The position numbers and the translations under genes are program-made. Shown piece by piece: positions 11,521 through 22,220 of a stretch of 64,000 nt of DNA (its first letter is position 1; each line of letters starts with the position of its first letter). The notes beneath the pieces are model-generated. The model did not search any database. It worked only from the letters and a program-made list of their open reading frames with translations, and was not told the origin of the DNA. Source of the stretch: Chelonoidis abingdonii (lineage: Eukaryota > Chordata > Testudines > Testudinidae); NCBI RefSeq assembly GCF_003597395.2, contig NC_133770.1, positions 96,020,129 through 96,084,128 on the forward strand, given 5' to 3'.

Positions 11521-13633
11521 TCTCATAGACTCATAGGTCAGAAGGGACCAATATGATCATCTAGTCTGACCTCCTGCACAAAGCAGGCCACAGAACCCTA
11601 CCCATTCACTTCTATAACAAACCCCTAACCTATGTCCGAGTTATTGAAGTCTTCAAATTGTGGTTTGAAGACCTCAAGCTGCAGAGAATCCACCAGGCAA
11701 ACTGACCTATGCCCCCACTCTGCAAGTAAGGCAAAAAAACTTCCAGGGCCCCTTTGACTGCCCAATCTTTCCCTGAGGTGAAAATTCCTTCCCGTACGCC
11801 CAAATTTGTCAGTGGGCGTCTAGTTAAACCGCGATGCATGTGGGCAAGACTCGACCAGCCAGGCACTCAGGAAGATAGTTTCTCTGCAGTATACTTCAGA
11901 TCCCATTTCCCATCCAACATTTCTCCATCACCAACCATTGGGCAGACTTATCTGGGCTGATAATCAAATATCAATGCCAAAATTAATAACTTATCCTAAT
12001 ACCATCCTCCTTTCCATAAACTTATTCAAGCTAGTCTTAAAAGCCCAGATATTTCTTTTGCCTCCCACTACTTCCCCTTGGAAGCTATTCCAGAACTTCA
12101 CTCCTCTCATGGTTAGAAAACCTTCGTCTAATAGCTTCAAGTCCTTAACTTCGTTAATGTTCCAGTTTGTGTACCCATTTGTTGTGGTCTACATGGTACT
12201 AAAGCTTAAATAATTCCTCTCCCTCCCTAACGTTAATCCCCCTGATATATTTATAAAGAGCAAGCATATCCCCCCCAGCCTTCTTTTGGCTAGGCTAAAC
12301 AAGCCAAGCTCTTGAGTCTTCCTTTCAGTAAGGCAGGTTTCCATCCTCAGATCATCCTAGTAGCCCATCTCTGAACCTGTTCCAGTTTAAATCATCCTTC
12401 TTAAGTGGGAGACCAGAACGCACAGCAGTATTCCAAGATGAGGTCCACCAGTGCCTATATAATGTACTACCACCCTCGTCTTATCGTGATCAAACCAATA
12501 TCAAGGTCCTTCTACTCCTTCTGTTGGCTTCCAACTGATTTGCCCCAATTGTTATATCTTAAATTTCTATTATTTAATCGCGCAAGTGAACCTTGCACTG
12601 TCCATATTAATTTCATCCTATTGTCTAGTTACTCCATTTGAACAAGTCATCCAAAGATTCTTGCCTTTATTGATATCCCGGTCGCTTCTTCTGGTTTAGT
12701 GCATATACCCCCCATGCTTTTTGTGTGTCACGTCGCAAAACTGTTATTAGCATCATCCACGCTCTTGTGGCAAGCTGTTGTAATATAAAAGTGTTAAATT
12801 AAGATGCTCCAAAAGATCGCTGAAGGAACTCCACAGTAACCTCCTTCCAGTTCCTGACAGGTTCACTCCTTCAGACGACCCGTGTGAGTCCCTCCCTTTA
12901 ACGCATTCCTATTCCCACTTATAATTTTCACTTGATGCCCATCTTTTCCAATTTAACTAATAATTCCCATGTGAACCGTGTCAAATGCCTTACTGAATCG
13001 AGGTAATTAGATCTACTGCATTCTTTGTCTAAATAATCTGTCACTTCTTGAAGAAGGAGATCAGGTTGGTTTCACCGATCTATCCTTTAGTAATTTGTCC
13101 CAATTACCATTGTCCTCAATGTCCTTAAAACTACTTTCTCTTTCAAAATTTTTTCCAAGACCTTACATACTACAGAAGTCAAACTAACAGGCCTATAGTT
13201 ACTCAGATCACTTTTTTTCCCTTTCTTGAAGATAGGAACTATGTTAGCAATTCTCCAGTCGTACGGTACAACCGCTGACTTTACCGATGCATTAAAAATT
13301 CTTGCTAATGGGCTTGCAATTTCATGCACCAGTTCCTTTAATATTCTTGGATGAAGCTTGTCTGGGCCCTCCATTTTTGTCCCATTAAGCTGTTCAAGTT
13401 TGACTTCTACCTCATATGTGGTGATATCGACCTCCATATCCTCATTCCCATTTGTCATCCTTCCATCATCCCTAAGCTCCTCATTAGCCTTATTAAAGAC
13501 TGAGGCAAAGTACTTATTCAGATATTGGGCCATGCCTAGGTTATCCTTAACCTACATTCCATCCTCAGTGTTTAGCGGTCCCACTTCTTCTTTGTTTTCT
13601 TCTTATTTATATGGCTATAGAACCTTTTACTGC
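11521..13633 (-). mobile_element. CR1 LINE 'A' inserted in CR1 'B'
   Basis: This is a 5'-truncated CR1 about 2.1 kb long on the minus strand. Its 3' end (low coordinates) shows the CR1 hallmark of an octamer-like tail: reading the minus strand, 'cctatgagtctatgaga'. The 'tcatctagtctgacctcctg' block is the classic CR1 3' UTR. The reverse-transcriptase part lies at 13087-13533. Sequence on both sides joins into one uninterrupted CR1 consensus, which shows that this is an insertion into an older CR1. Confidence 0.8.
13087..13533 (-). pseudogene. CR1 ORF2 reverse transcriptase, N-terminal part
   Basis: This 148-residue open stretch encodes the start of a CR1-type reverse transcriptase. Visible family motifs are 'GPDKLHPRILKEL' (about residues 56-68), 'LARIFNASV' and 'IANIVPIFKKGKKSDLSNYR' followed by 'PVSLTSV' (about residues 95-121), which make up the region before and around reverse-transcriptase motifs 1-2. 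The catalytic aspartates lie further downstream in the family and are not in this frame; downstream sequence continues with frameshifts and stops at lower coordinates. The enzyme would make cDNA from element RNA at a nicked target. The upstream endonuclease domain is missing. This is a dead fragment. Confidence 0.8.
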
Positions 13634-13934
13634 CATCCATCTCCACCCTCTGACAAACAGAGGCTAGGGACACCATTCCTTACCCATCATGGCTAAAAGC
13701 CATTAATGAACTTAACCTCCATGAATTTATCTAGTTCTCTTTTAAACCCTGTTATAGTCCTAGCCTTCACAACCTCCTCAAGCAAGGAGTTCCACAGGTT
13801 GATTGTGCACTGTGCCCATTAATTTCATGTAGTGGCCCCTAGTTTTTGTATTATGGGAACAAGTAAATAACATTTCCTTATTCACTTTCTCCACACCGCT
13901 CATGATTTTATATACCGCTATCATATCCCCCTTA
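13634..13934 (-). mobile_element. CR1 LINE 'B', middle segment
   Basis: It resumes the CR1 that broke off at 11520, with the blocks 'cagaggctagggacacca', 'ccatgaatttatctagttct' and 'ggagttccacaggttga'. It ends in 'atcccccTTA' at 13934, where a Harbinger element has inserted. After the Harbinger the CR1 continues from TTA at 16727 with 'gtctcctctttttccaagct', exactly the order expected in this CR1 family. Confidence 0.85.
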
Positions 13935-14317
13935 GCCCTGGTTTACACTATGAGTTTAGGTTGAATTTAGCAGTGTTAGATCAACTTAACTCTGCTCTCA
14001 TCCACACGATGAAGCCATTATTTTTTACTTAAAGGGCTGTTAAATCTATTTCAGTATTCCTCCCCAGATGAAGGGATTAGGGCTGAAATCAACCTTGCTG
14101 GGTTGAATATGGGGTAGTGTGGTCGCAATTCGACACTATTGGCCTTTGGGAGCTATCCCAGAGTGCTCCATTGTGACCGCTCTGGACAGCACTGTCAACT
14201 CTGATGCACTGGCCAGGTAGACAGGAAAAGGCCAGCAAACTTTTGAATCTCATTTCCTGTTTGGCCAGTGTGGCGATCTGCAGGTGAGTGCAGATCTCAT
14301 GAGCAAAGGTGACCATG

Positions 14318-16291
14318 ATGGAATCCCAGAAGTGCAAAAGAGCTCCAGCATGGACTGAACAGGAGGCACAGGATCTGATCGCTGTATGGGGAGACAAATC
14401 CATGTTATCAGAACTCTGTTCCAAAAGACGAAATGCCCAAACATTTGAAAAAATCTCAAAGGGCATGAAGGACAGAGGCTATAACAGGGACCTGCAGCAG
14501 TGCTGCATGAAACTTAAGGAGCGGAGGCAAGCCTACCAAAAAACCAGAGAGGCAAACGGCCACTGCGGGTCAGAGCCCCAGACATGCTGCTTTTATGATG
14601 AGCTGCATGCCATTCTAGGGGGTGCCCCTACAACTACCTCACCCGTGTGCTTTGACTCCATCAATGGAGTAGCACGCAACAGGGATGCAGGTTTGGGGGA
14701 CGAGGAAGATGAGGAGGTTGAAGATAGCTCACAGCAAAGAAGTGGAGAAACTGTTTTCCCCGACAGTCAGGAACTGTTTCTCACCCTGGACCTGGAGTCA
14801 GTACCCCCCGAACCACCCAAGGCTGCCTCCCAGACACTGAAGGCGGAGAAGGGACCTCTGGTGAGTGTACCTTTTGTAAATATTATACATGGTTTAAAAG
14901 TAAGTATGTTTAATGACTAATTTGCCCTGGCATTCGCGGCCAGTACAGCTACTGGAAAAGTCTGTTAACGTGTCTGGGCATGAAGCGGAAATCCTCCAGG
15001 GACATCTCCATAAAGCTCTCCTGGATGTACTCCCAAAGCCTTTGCAAAAGGTTTCTGGGGAGGGCAGCTTTATTCCATCCTCCATGGTAGGACACTTTAC
15101 CACGCCAGGCCAGTAGCATGTTGTTGGGAATCATTGCATAACAAAGCATGGCAGCGTATGGTCCTGGTGTTTGCTGGCATTCAAACAGCATCCGTTCTTT
15201 CCCTCTCTGTGTTATCCTCAGGAGAGTGATATCATTCCTGGTCACCTGGTTGAAATAAGGTGATTTTATTAAGGGGACATTCAGAGGTGCCCATTCCTGC
15301 TGGACTGTTTGCCTCTGGCTGAACAGAAATGTTCCCCGCTGTTAGCCACATGGTAGGGGGAAGGGTGAAACGATTATCCCAGAGAATTGGGGGAGGGGGC
15401 TAGTTGGGTTTGTGCTGCACATTAACTCGAAAACCAGAGCCCCTCCTCCTTTTAAATGGCCAACCCATTTTAAATGGCCAACCCAATGGCTGCTTGGTAT
15501 GAGAAATGAGGGGGCTGCTGTTTGAAACCATTCCCACATGTTATGAAGGTTAAAGAAGCCAAAAGACTGTGTCTGCCTGCAAGCCAAGATTTGGCTGCCT
15601 GCAAGCCAAATTCTGTTGCCTGGCCCTGAGTGAAACATCTCTCACACCAAACCGGCATACCCTCAATAAGAGGCAAAATGCGACCTTGTACCGAAAGCAC
15701 ATGTGCTATGTAATGTTAATAGCAAGGTTTACTGTGAAAAAGTCTACCCATTGTTCTCTTAAATGTGTCTTTTTAACTACCACTCTCCTTTTTTTCCCCT
15801 CTACCAGCTGCAAATGTTTCTCCTTCCTTGAGGCTAGCGAAGATTAGAAGGCGAAAAAAAATGCACTCACGATGAAATGTTCTCTGAGCTCATGCAGTCC
15901 TCTCACACTGAAAGAGCCCAGCAGAATGCATGGAGGCAGACAATGTCAGAGTCCAGGAAAGCACAGTATGAATGCAAGGACAGGTGGTGGGCTGAAGATG
16001 ATAGGTGGCGTCAGGCTGACACCGTCAGCTTGGTGACAGAAGGCAAGAGGCAATGCTGAGGCTACTGGAGGAACAAACTGATATGCTCTGGCGTATGGTT
16101 GAGGTTCAGGAAAGGCAGCTTGAGCACAGACCACCGCTCAGCCCCTGTGTAACCAACCACTTTCCTCCCCGAGTTCCATAGCCTCCTCACCCAGATGCCC
16201 AAGAACGTGGTGGGGGGGCCTCCGGGCACCCAACCACTCCACCCCAGAGGTCTGCCCAAGCAACAGAAAGCTGGCATTCAATAAGTTTTAA
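14318..16291 (+). pseudogene. Harbinger Myb/SANT-like DNA-binding protein, two exons, frameshifted
   Basis: This gene supplies the DNA-binding partner that brings the Harbinger nuclease to element ends and into the nucleus. Exon 1 (14318-14860) begins at 'MESQK'. The trihelix Myb/SANT domain covers roughly the first 85 residues, with the tryptophans of 'APAWTEQE' and 'LIAVWGD', then 'FEKISKGMKDRGYNRD' and 'KLKERRQAY'; an acidic stretch 'DEEDEEVEDS' follows. The donor is gtgagt at 14861 and the acceptor is after 'tctaccag' at 15807. Exon 2 runs to 'KLAFNKF' and a stop at 16291, with the conserved 'MFSELMQSSHT' block. Two breaks show decay: the exon 1 end is out of phase with exon 2, and an A-run near 15856-15863 shifts the frame. 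A third shift lies near 16055. The first ATG in frame (14309) is three codons earlier, but the family starts at 'MESQ'. Confidence 0.85.
14949..15348 (-). CDS. Antisense open frame inside the Myb/SANT intron
   Basis: On the minus strand the frame is open for about 133 codons, from a stop at 15349-15351 to the stop after 'RHVNRLFQ'. No ATG is needed to explain it; it may be an exon. Visible blocks include 'LLRITQRGKE', 'LCYAMIPNN', 'HGGWNKAALPRNLLQR' and 'ESFMEMSLED'. The same blocks, diverged, appear on the minus strand in the intron of the second Harbinger (51580-51950), there as 'HGGRNKAAIPRNLWER' and 'ESFIEIAQED'. It could be a third element gene, an exon of a minus-strand transcript, or a frame that stayed open by chance. 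I do not recognise a domain. Confidence 0.4.
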
Positions 16292-16726
16292 AGTTCACTT
16301 CTGGCAGCACCGAGGAGACATATGGTGAAGGTGAGCTGAGCGGGTTCCATCCTTGCCGTGGTATGTCGTCCTACATGGATAACCCAGGAAAAAAGGCAAG
16401 AAACGATTTATTGCCGTTGCTTTCACGGATGGGGGAAGGGCTGACGACATTTACCCAGAACCACTAGCGACAATGTTTTTGCCCCATCAGGCACTGGGAG
16501 CTCAACCCAGAATTCCAATGGGTGGCGGAGACTGCTGGAACTGTGGGATAGCTACCACAGTGCAATGCTCCGGAAGTCGTCGCTAGCCTTGGTACTGTGG
16601 ATGCACTCTGCCGAGTTAATGGTCTTAATGATCTTAAGGGGGACACACGCAATCGACTGTATAAAATTGACTTCTAAAAAATCGACTTCTACAAATTTGC
16701 CCTAATTTCGTAGCTTAGACATACCC

Positions 16727-17200
16727 TTAGTCTCCTCTTTTTCCAAGCTGAGAAGTCCTAGCCTCTTTAATCTCTCCTCATACGGGACCCGTTCCAAACC
16801 CCTAATCATTTTAGTTGCCTTTCTTTGAACCTTTTCTAATGCCAGTATATCTTTTTTGTGATGAGGAGACCACATCTAAATTGGGAGTACATGGATTTAT
16901 AGGAGGGCAATAAGTATTTCTTTGTCTATTCTCTATCCCTTTTTTAATGATTCCTAACTTCGTGTTTTTTTGACTGCCGCGCAACACTGCATGGACGTCT
17001 CAGAGAACTATCCACATGACTCAAGATCTCTTTCTAGATTAGCTGTAACTAAATAGCCCCATGCAATTGTAGTAATTGGGTTATTTTTTCTAATTATCCA
17101 CATTAAATTTCATTTGCCATTTTGTTGTCCAATCACTTAGTTTTGTGTGATCTTTTTGAAGTTCTTCACAGTCTGCTTTGGTCTTAACTATCTTGAGCCG
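16727..17200 (-). mobile_element. CR1 LINE 'B', right segment with RT C-terminal remains
   Basis: It continues CR1 'B' after the Harbinger insertion. The 'ttcttaatgattcc'-type and 'agagaactatccac' blocks lead on the minus strand into the end of ORF2. At 17090-17200 the minus strand reads 'KADCEELQKDHTKLSDWTTK' then 'WQMKFNVDN', the region just after the reverse-transcriptase catalytic core in chelonian CR1. Upstream coding sequence is absent, so the element was 5'-truncated here. Confidence 0.8.
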
Positions 17201-17204
17201 TTTA

Positions 17205-17495
17205 GACAGCACTGAGCTGTCTGTTGTGCTGTAGTTCCCTTTCGCCAGCAAAGAATACCATCTGCACTCATCTAGCTCCAGCACAGAACTGCTTGTTTCT
17301 TCCACTGTATCTTCTTTTTATAGAACACTCCTGGGCCCTGATTGGCTGCTCCCTGCAGGCTCCCTGATTGACTACTTCCATTGCAGCCACTCTAGCCTGC
17401 TTAGAGGACCTCTTCACTGCTCCTTTCCTGAGACAAGGGTGGCAGGACCCTGAGGCCAGAAGGAGGTCTCTGGGCCTAATCCATTCTGTCACATG
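17205..17495 (-). mobile_element. Possible LTR fragment
   Basis: Read on the minus strand it begins TGTGACAGAATGG near 17495 and has a TATA-like 'tataaaaag' near 17315-17323, followed by GC-rich sequence. This is the layout of a retroviral or Gypsy LTR, but I see no second end or target duplication, so the call is weak. Confidence 0.3.
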
Positions 17496-17499
17496 TCCC

Positions 17500-18236
17500 T
17501 ATCACATCGAGCAGTGCTTTATTCCAAAAGGAAATCTCCTTCCTGACCCCTTCATTGATCACCTTACTCCCTGAAGCACGAGTTTTGCCTACCTTTATCC
17601 TAACAATCATAGCTACATTATTACTGATTATAAAGGGCCAAATCCTTCATTCTTTAGGCATATGAGCAGTCCCATTGACTTCAGTGGGACTGCTTGTGTG
17701 AGACAGGTTTGCAAGAATTGACCTAAAGGTTCTTTCTCCAATTGCTTTAATTAATTGTATTGTTGGGACAATTCACTATTTTGTATTAATTAGCCATAAC
17801 AGTGAATACATTGGTTATGTAACTGGGACCTTAGACACCCCTATGTTCATGCTCTACACTCTACTCCAATAATATCTGTACAAAGGATGCCCTGTGAGGT
17901 ATCATATGAAAGCTAATAACATGCTGGTTATTGATATCATTGTAAAATGCATGTGATAATATTATATTTGAAGTTATGAACTCCCGCTGTATGCTGTTAC
18001 TAGAACAGGTTTAAGACAGGCAGCCTAGTCTCGGTAAAGTGATAAGCAGGTTCTAGTGATAAGCAGGTTCTAGGTGTCCCCAGCAGCAGGTTACAGTTAC
18101 TCATCATTCTATTTGAAGCATGAGGCCTCCATTAAAACACAATGGGTGTGTGTGTCTATATATAGACACACGCACACAATATAGATTTGCAAAAAAATAA
18201 AAATAAAAAGCATGCCAGTACAACCCTTTGGGTGCC
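17500..18236. other. Unassigned, with an old dispersed repeat and a 20-bp palindrome
   Basis: Positions 17638-17720 contain an inverted pair around 'gtcccattgacttcagtggg', typical of old turtle MITE-like repeats. Positions 17805-18125 ('ggtatcatatgaaagctaat', 'aagttatgaac') look like a dispersed turtle repeat of unknown class. A perfect 20-bp palindrome, TGTGTCTATATATAGACACA, lies at 18151-18170. Confidence 0.4.
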
Positions 18237-18904
18237 TGTAAAGGTGCGTGACTCACTGCTGTGGCACCTCCTGCTGGTCCTCTCGGGGAATTAGCTCCTT
18301 TCCAGCCTGGGCACCTTCTGCAGGCTGGTGTCCCAGTTGTAGCTAGCCCCCATGTCCTACCCAGAGCCTGGTGCCCCTTTACCCAGGGGCTGCCCCCTGG
18401 CAATACACACCAGTCCCTATGGGTCTCCCCTCCCTGGGAAACCCCCAACCCTCTAATCCCCACCTTGCCTCAGTTGTGGGCTACTGTCAGTCACCATCTA
18501 GCCCTTGCTCACTGAGGCAGACTGCAGTGTAAAAACCACTCATCATAGGCAAGGGAGGTTTGGACCAACTGTCTTCCTCTACTACCCAGTACCTCTGTGG
18601 GCCTACAACCAGGTCCTGCAGCCTGGGGAATTGCCAGCTGGGAGCTCCCCTGCTCCTCTGGCCTTTCCCCAGCCCTGCTCCACTCCCAGTACCCTTTCTG
18701 CAGGCAGCCAGGCCCTGCTCTCTCCCAGCCTGGAGAGAGACTTATTTTTGAGCTCCTGGCTCCCAGCCTTTTTATACAGGCCAGCTGTGGCCTGACTGGG
18801 GTGTGGCTCAGCTGCAGCCACTTCCCCAATCAGCCCAACTTTTCCTTCTCCCAGGGCTGACTTTAACCCTTTTTCCGCTGGAGTGGGGGAGCCGCCCCGC
18901 TACA
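18237..18904 (-). mobile_element. Solo LTR, 668 bp, perfect 5-bp TSD
   Basis: The element has matching inverted termini TGTA...TACA and a perfect 5-bp duplication, GTGCC, at 18232-18236 and 18905-18909. On the minus strand a TATA box ('gtataaaaagg') lies near 18768-18778, in the position expected of an LTR promoter. No internal retroviral genes flank it, so it is a solo LTR left by recombination. I cannot tell an endogenous retrovirus from Gypsy by the LTR alone. Confidence 0.85.
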
Positions 18905-19349
18905 GTGCCCCTACAGTACCAAAACAGGAATATTGATCTGCAGGCCAGCAGAACAATATGCACACACGTGCAATATACACTTACCTATACATATACATTT
19001 ATGACCATATTCTGCTCTGCTAACTTATGTGAGCAGGCCTATTGACATCATATGGACTTCTCCCAGCAGTTAGAAAGGAACAAATCTCAGTCACATTGTC
19101 AAGATGTCTCGTGTAGCTCCTAACTGAGAGTGCCAATCTCGGGTCAGACTGTCAGAAAACAGGGCAGACTGATGGCGTATTCTGTAATTAGATTTCACCA
19201 AGCCAGTAACAACTGCACACTCATGGATTACTATATTAGTTTGACCATGGAGTCACAAACAGTCTTCCTTAGGCTTTCCACTGCATCTTGCCACTAAGAT
19301 GGACTAAGATGAAACTGGATTAAGACCAAAGGTTATTAAAACCAAAAAT

Positions 19350-20035
19350 CCACTTCACTCTAGGTTACTCCCAGCCCCAAAGGGCCAGTCACTTACCCCA
19401 GGTAAATGGATACTCTGGATCTTACACCAAAGACAATCTTGTAGCCAATTTCTCTAGTAAACTAACTGAAGATTTATTAGCTAAGAAAAAGAAATGAGAG
19501 TTATTGAGAGGTTAAAGGGGGTAAAATACATTATAGGTGAATCAGAGTTTGTAAGTCCAAATGATTAGCAGAGGTGTAGTAATCTACTAGTTTTCCATAA
19601 GTCTCTCATGGTTACCCACAATGGTTTTGGTGACCTCTGTCCAATTGCTCAGGATTTCGCCTCTCAGAATGCATCAGTCAGAGATACCAGATCACTCCCA
19701 GGGTTTCTTCTTATAGCTGCTTTCCCCAGAAGGAAATCTGACAAGTGTTCCCATCACAGCATGAGCCCTCCCTTTGTTGACTAAATGCAGACAAAATTTG
19801 TGGATTTTCCGTTGTTGAACACAATGACCAATGCTTTGAAGTTAACATGCTCCCTCATTTATAGTTCCAAGGCTCCAATCCCATTTGATGGGGAATTATA
19901 TATGTTGCATTTAGTTACAGCCATCCAGACAATCCTTCATTAGTTTTCATGCAGTTTACACATCAAACACCTAATTTTAGCACTAATCCATACTTTTTTT
20001 CTAAGGCTAAGTACAAAGTTAGCAATCACAGGAAA
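19350..20035 (-). repeat. Unclassified dispersed repeat, left part
   Basis: This tract shares a core with the repeat at 38470-38560: both have 'gatttattag/ggtttattat' followed by A-rich 'aagaaaaagaaatgagag'-like sequence and 'ttaaa-gg-aaa'. On the minus strand the core supplies AATAAA signals, so these may be poly(A) regions of LTR-like elements. A hAT MITE at 20036-20251 interrupts it; the old repeat probably resumes until about 20350. The ends are not found. Confidence 0.4.
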
Positions 20036-20251
20036 CAGTGGCTCTTAAATTTTGTACTGGTACCCCTTTCACATAGCAAGCCTCTGAGTGCGACCCCCCT
20101 TATAAATTAAAACCACATTTTAACATCTTTACCACCATTATAAATGCTGGAGGCAAAGCGGGGTTTGGGGTGGAGGCTGGCAGCTCGTGAACCCCATGTA
20201 ATAACCTCATGACCCCCTGAGGGATCCCAATCCCCAGTTTGAGAACCACTG
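20036..20251. mobile_element. hAT MITE, 216 bp, Charlie-like termini
   Basis: The left end CAGTGGCTCTTAAATTTT and the right end (read inward) CAGTGGTTCTCAAACTGG are inverted repeats of the Charlie-like type, related to the 130-bp element at 8865. Flanking octamers acaggaaa and agataggc hardly match, so the duplication has decayed. It is non-coding. Confidence 0.8.
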
Positions 20252-20685
20252 AGATAGGCAGAGCAATACCATTACATTCCTTTGAACTATTCTAACATAC
20301 AAGTAAATTGGTACATTTATTACTTCTTTGAGATTCACACCCAAGTGGACAGTTTTTTGCTAGGAATGTTGTCTGCAAAGATTGGTATAAATTAGCTATA
20401 ATTATTTTGTTTCTAATTGACCAGACACCATCATGCCTATTAAAGCTAGAGTTCTGTATAAAACAGGATTTTTAGGAGGTTAAGAAACATCATGCCTAAC
20501 TTGAAAGTACTTGTACCAAGGGAGAGCAGGCCAATTAAAGTTAACTTTGATGTCTATATAAATTAGAAACGTTTCTTTACCTAGTAGCTGGCCAAAAGTG
20601 TGTGTTCCATGGTTCATCCAATCTTTAATACTCTGTGGTTCACGATTTGGGTTAAGATCTGAATTATTTGCAATGGGTACTATTC

Positions 20686-20780
20686 AGGGCCATCCTTAGG
20701 CATACATAGCATATGTGGCTGCACAGGGCACCCGAAAATTTGGGGCACCATTCCCCTCGTTGACCACGGCTGGAATCCTT
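20686..20780 (+). mobile_element. Possible hAT left end, no partner end found
   Basis: CAGGGCCATCCTTAGGCATAC looks like the left terminus of a turtle hAT family, followed by 'gggcacccgaaaatttgggg'. I could not find a matching right end, so this is a truncated or rearranged copy, or a false lead. Confidence 0.4.
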
Positions 20781-21016
20781 TCTTCTCTGCCCTCCCACGC
20801 TGGGCCAATAGGTTTCCCCTGCCCCCTCCCTCACTCCCTCCTCAGCCTCCAGCTCTGCCGCCCCAGCCCTGGGATCCCAGGGTGGCGCAGCTGGTCACTG
20901 GTGGCAAAAGAGGCAGCAACCTTAAAGCGCTGCCATGGAAGCGCTTTAACGTGGGCTGTGTACAGGCCGGGAGCAGAGGCCACTTCTTACTGGTACAGGC
21001 CCACTTTCACCTCTGC

Positions 21017-21055
<39 letters not shown>

Positions 21056-21169
21056 AGACTGGCTCTCACACCCACATACACTCTGCCTCTCACGAGTCAC
21101 AGTCCCCCAATACAGATTGTCACACACACACTGTCTCACGTTCCCCAACACTCTGTCACACAGTCCCCC

Positions 21170-21230
<61 letters not shown>

Positions 21231-21298
21231 GATCTCTCTCTGTCTCTATCACATGCACTGTCTCTCTCTCACACACAGATACACACACACACACACAC
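21017..21298. repeat. (CT)n / (CA)n microsatellite block
   Basis: (CT)n at 21017-21030 passes into (CA)n at 21031-21056. Shorter CA tracts follow, then a 58-nt pure AC run at 21171-21228 and a last CA tract near 21280-21298. The long open frames that cover this block (His/Thr and Cys/Val repeats) are artefacts of the dinucleotide. Confidence 0.95.
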
Positions 21299-21636
21299 TT
21301 GTATTATTGTTGTTGGTATTATTGCTTGGTACTTCCTGTCAAAATGCTTGTGGTGAGCCAGGAGCGGTTAGGGGCTGCAGGAGGGCTGTGGGCTCTGGCA
21401 AGATGCAGCCCCCAAGTAACAGTGCAAAGCCTGCCTTGAGCCACTGGCACAGCATCTGCTGCATACGAAGCTCAGTGTGTGTCAGCAATGGGGGAGGTTC
21501 TGGGGATCCGTCGATGGGGGGCGTGGATGTGCCCCCTCGACATACTGGGGTCAGTGATGCCAGCTGGGGACTGCCTCTAGTGAAGCATAGAATGGCCCCA
21601 GTATTATTGGTGAGGGAAAATATCTTATCTCTAGTG

Positions 21637-22170
21637 CTAACCCAAACCCATGCAGTAGGCTTTGCTAATATCAATATCTGGAGGGTGTGATTTTTTTCTA
21701 TTAATCCACTGTAACTTAGCAATGTTTACACAGCCACAACTTTCTTGTTTATTAAAGACCCAGTGTTTGGCTGGGTTAGAGCACCCCAACTCTCCTACCG
21801 CTTGAAGCAAGCTGGCTTGATAGCACCATAGAATATTTGTAACAGCTAGTCCACACTGTTCAGTGGGACTGTACAAAGTATCTGCACTTAATCTTTTCTC
21901 ATTCCATCTAAATTTTAACCACATTTTCTGTATTCCTGCTAATGTGTATTCTGGGATGATCAGAGAAAGATTTCGAAACAAGCAAGGTATCCTTGGCAAA
22001 ACGTTCGTTTTGACTGTGGCTATTCTTCCCAGCCCAGAAATTGCATGCTGCCCCCAGCACTCCAGATCTATTTCATTTGCTGAAGTCGTGGTTTGACATT
22101 TGAATTGTAGAGCTCTTCTAGACTGTTTGAGATTTGAACTGCCAGGTATCCTATAGAGTTTGTTGCCCAT
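21637..22170 (-). pseudogene. L1/Tx1-like LINE ORF2, C-terminal fragment
   Basis: A 177-codon open stretch on the minus strand carries the region after the reverse-transcriptase core of L1-clade ORF2 proteins. Recognisable parts are 'LGRIATVKTNVLPRI' (about residues 46-60; L1 has LGRI-x-x-KMNVLP), 'IIPEYTLAGIQKMWLKFRWN' (about 70-89) and 'YSPTEQCGLAVTNILWCYQA' (about 100-119; L1 has a similar EKGGL-x-x-PN-x-x-Y-x-x-A). In an intact element this part follows the polymerase and helps RNA binding during target-primed reverse transcription. The catalytic core and endonuclease are absent, and the frame ends at 21637. Unlike the other LINE fragments in the window it is not CR1. It could equally be a Tx1-group element, which shares these motifs. 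Confidence 0.75.
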
Positions 22171-22220
22171 TTGTATTCAGGCACATTTTCCATTGACTTT
22201 CTATTATATGTGCAGTTTAT

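Larger units (their letters stand above)
13935..16726 (+). mobile_element. PIF/Harbinger element, 2.8 kb, Myb-only derivative
   Basis: The ends are fixed by the host CR1 and by a TTA duplication (13932-13934 and 16727-16729), the signature of Harbinger transposition. Imperfect inverted termini read 'gccctggtttacacta' and, from the other end, 'gggtatgtctaagcta' (8 of 16, identical at the inner TA and CTA positions). The element carries a two-exon Myb/SANT gene on the plus strand and an antisense open frame in its intron. I find no transposase, so it depended on a nuclease made elsewhere, or it lost that gene by internal deletion. Confidence 0.88.

Noticed and set aside
14089..14466. 125-codon minus-strand open frame over the Myb exon
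   Set aside because: Shadow of the Myb/SANT exon on the opposite strand; no independent motif and not seen in the second Harbinger copy.
18104..18860. Open frames of 70-119 codons on both strands
   Set aside because: They overlap a solo LTR with perfect duplication; not retroviral genes.
20715..21439. Overlapping open frames of 213 and 185 codons
   Set aside because: They are carried by CA/CT dinucleotide runs (His/Thr repeats); no exon signals or family motifs.
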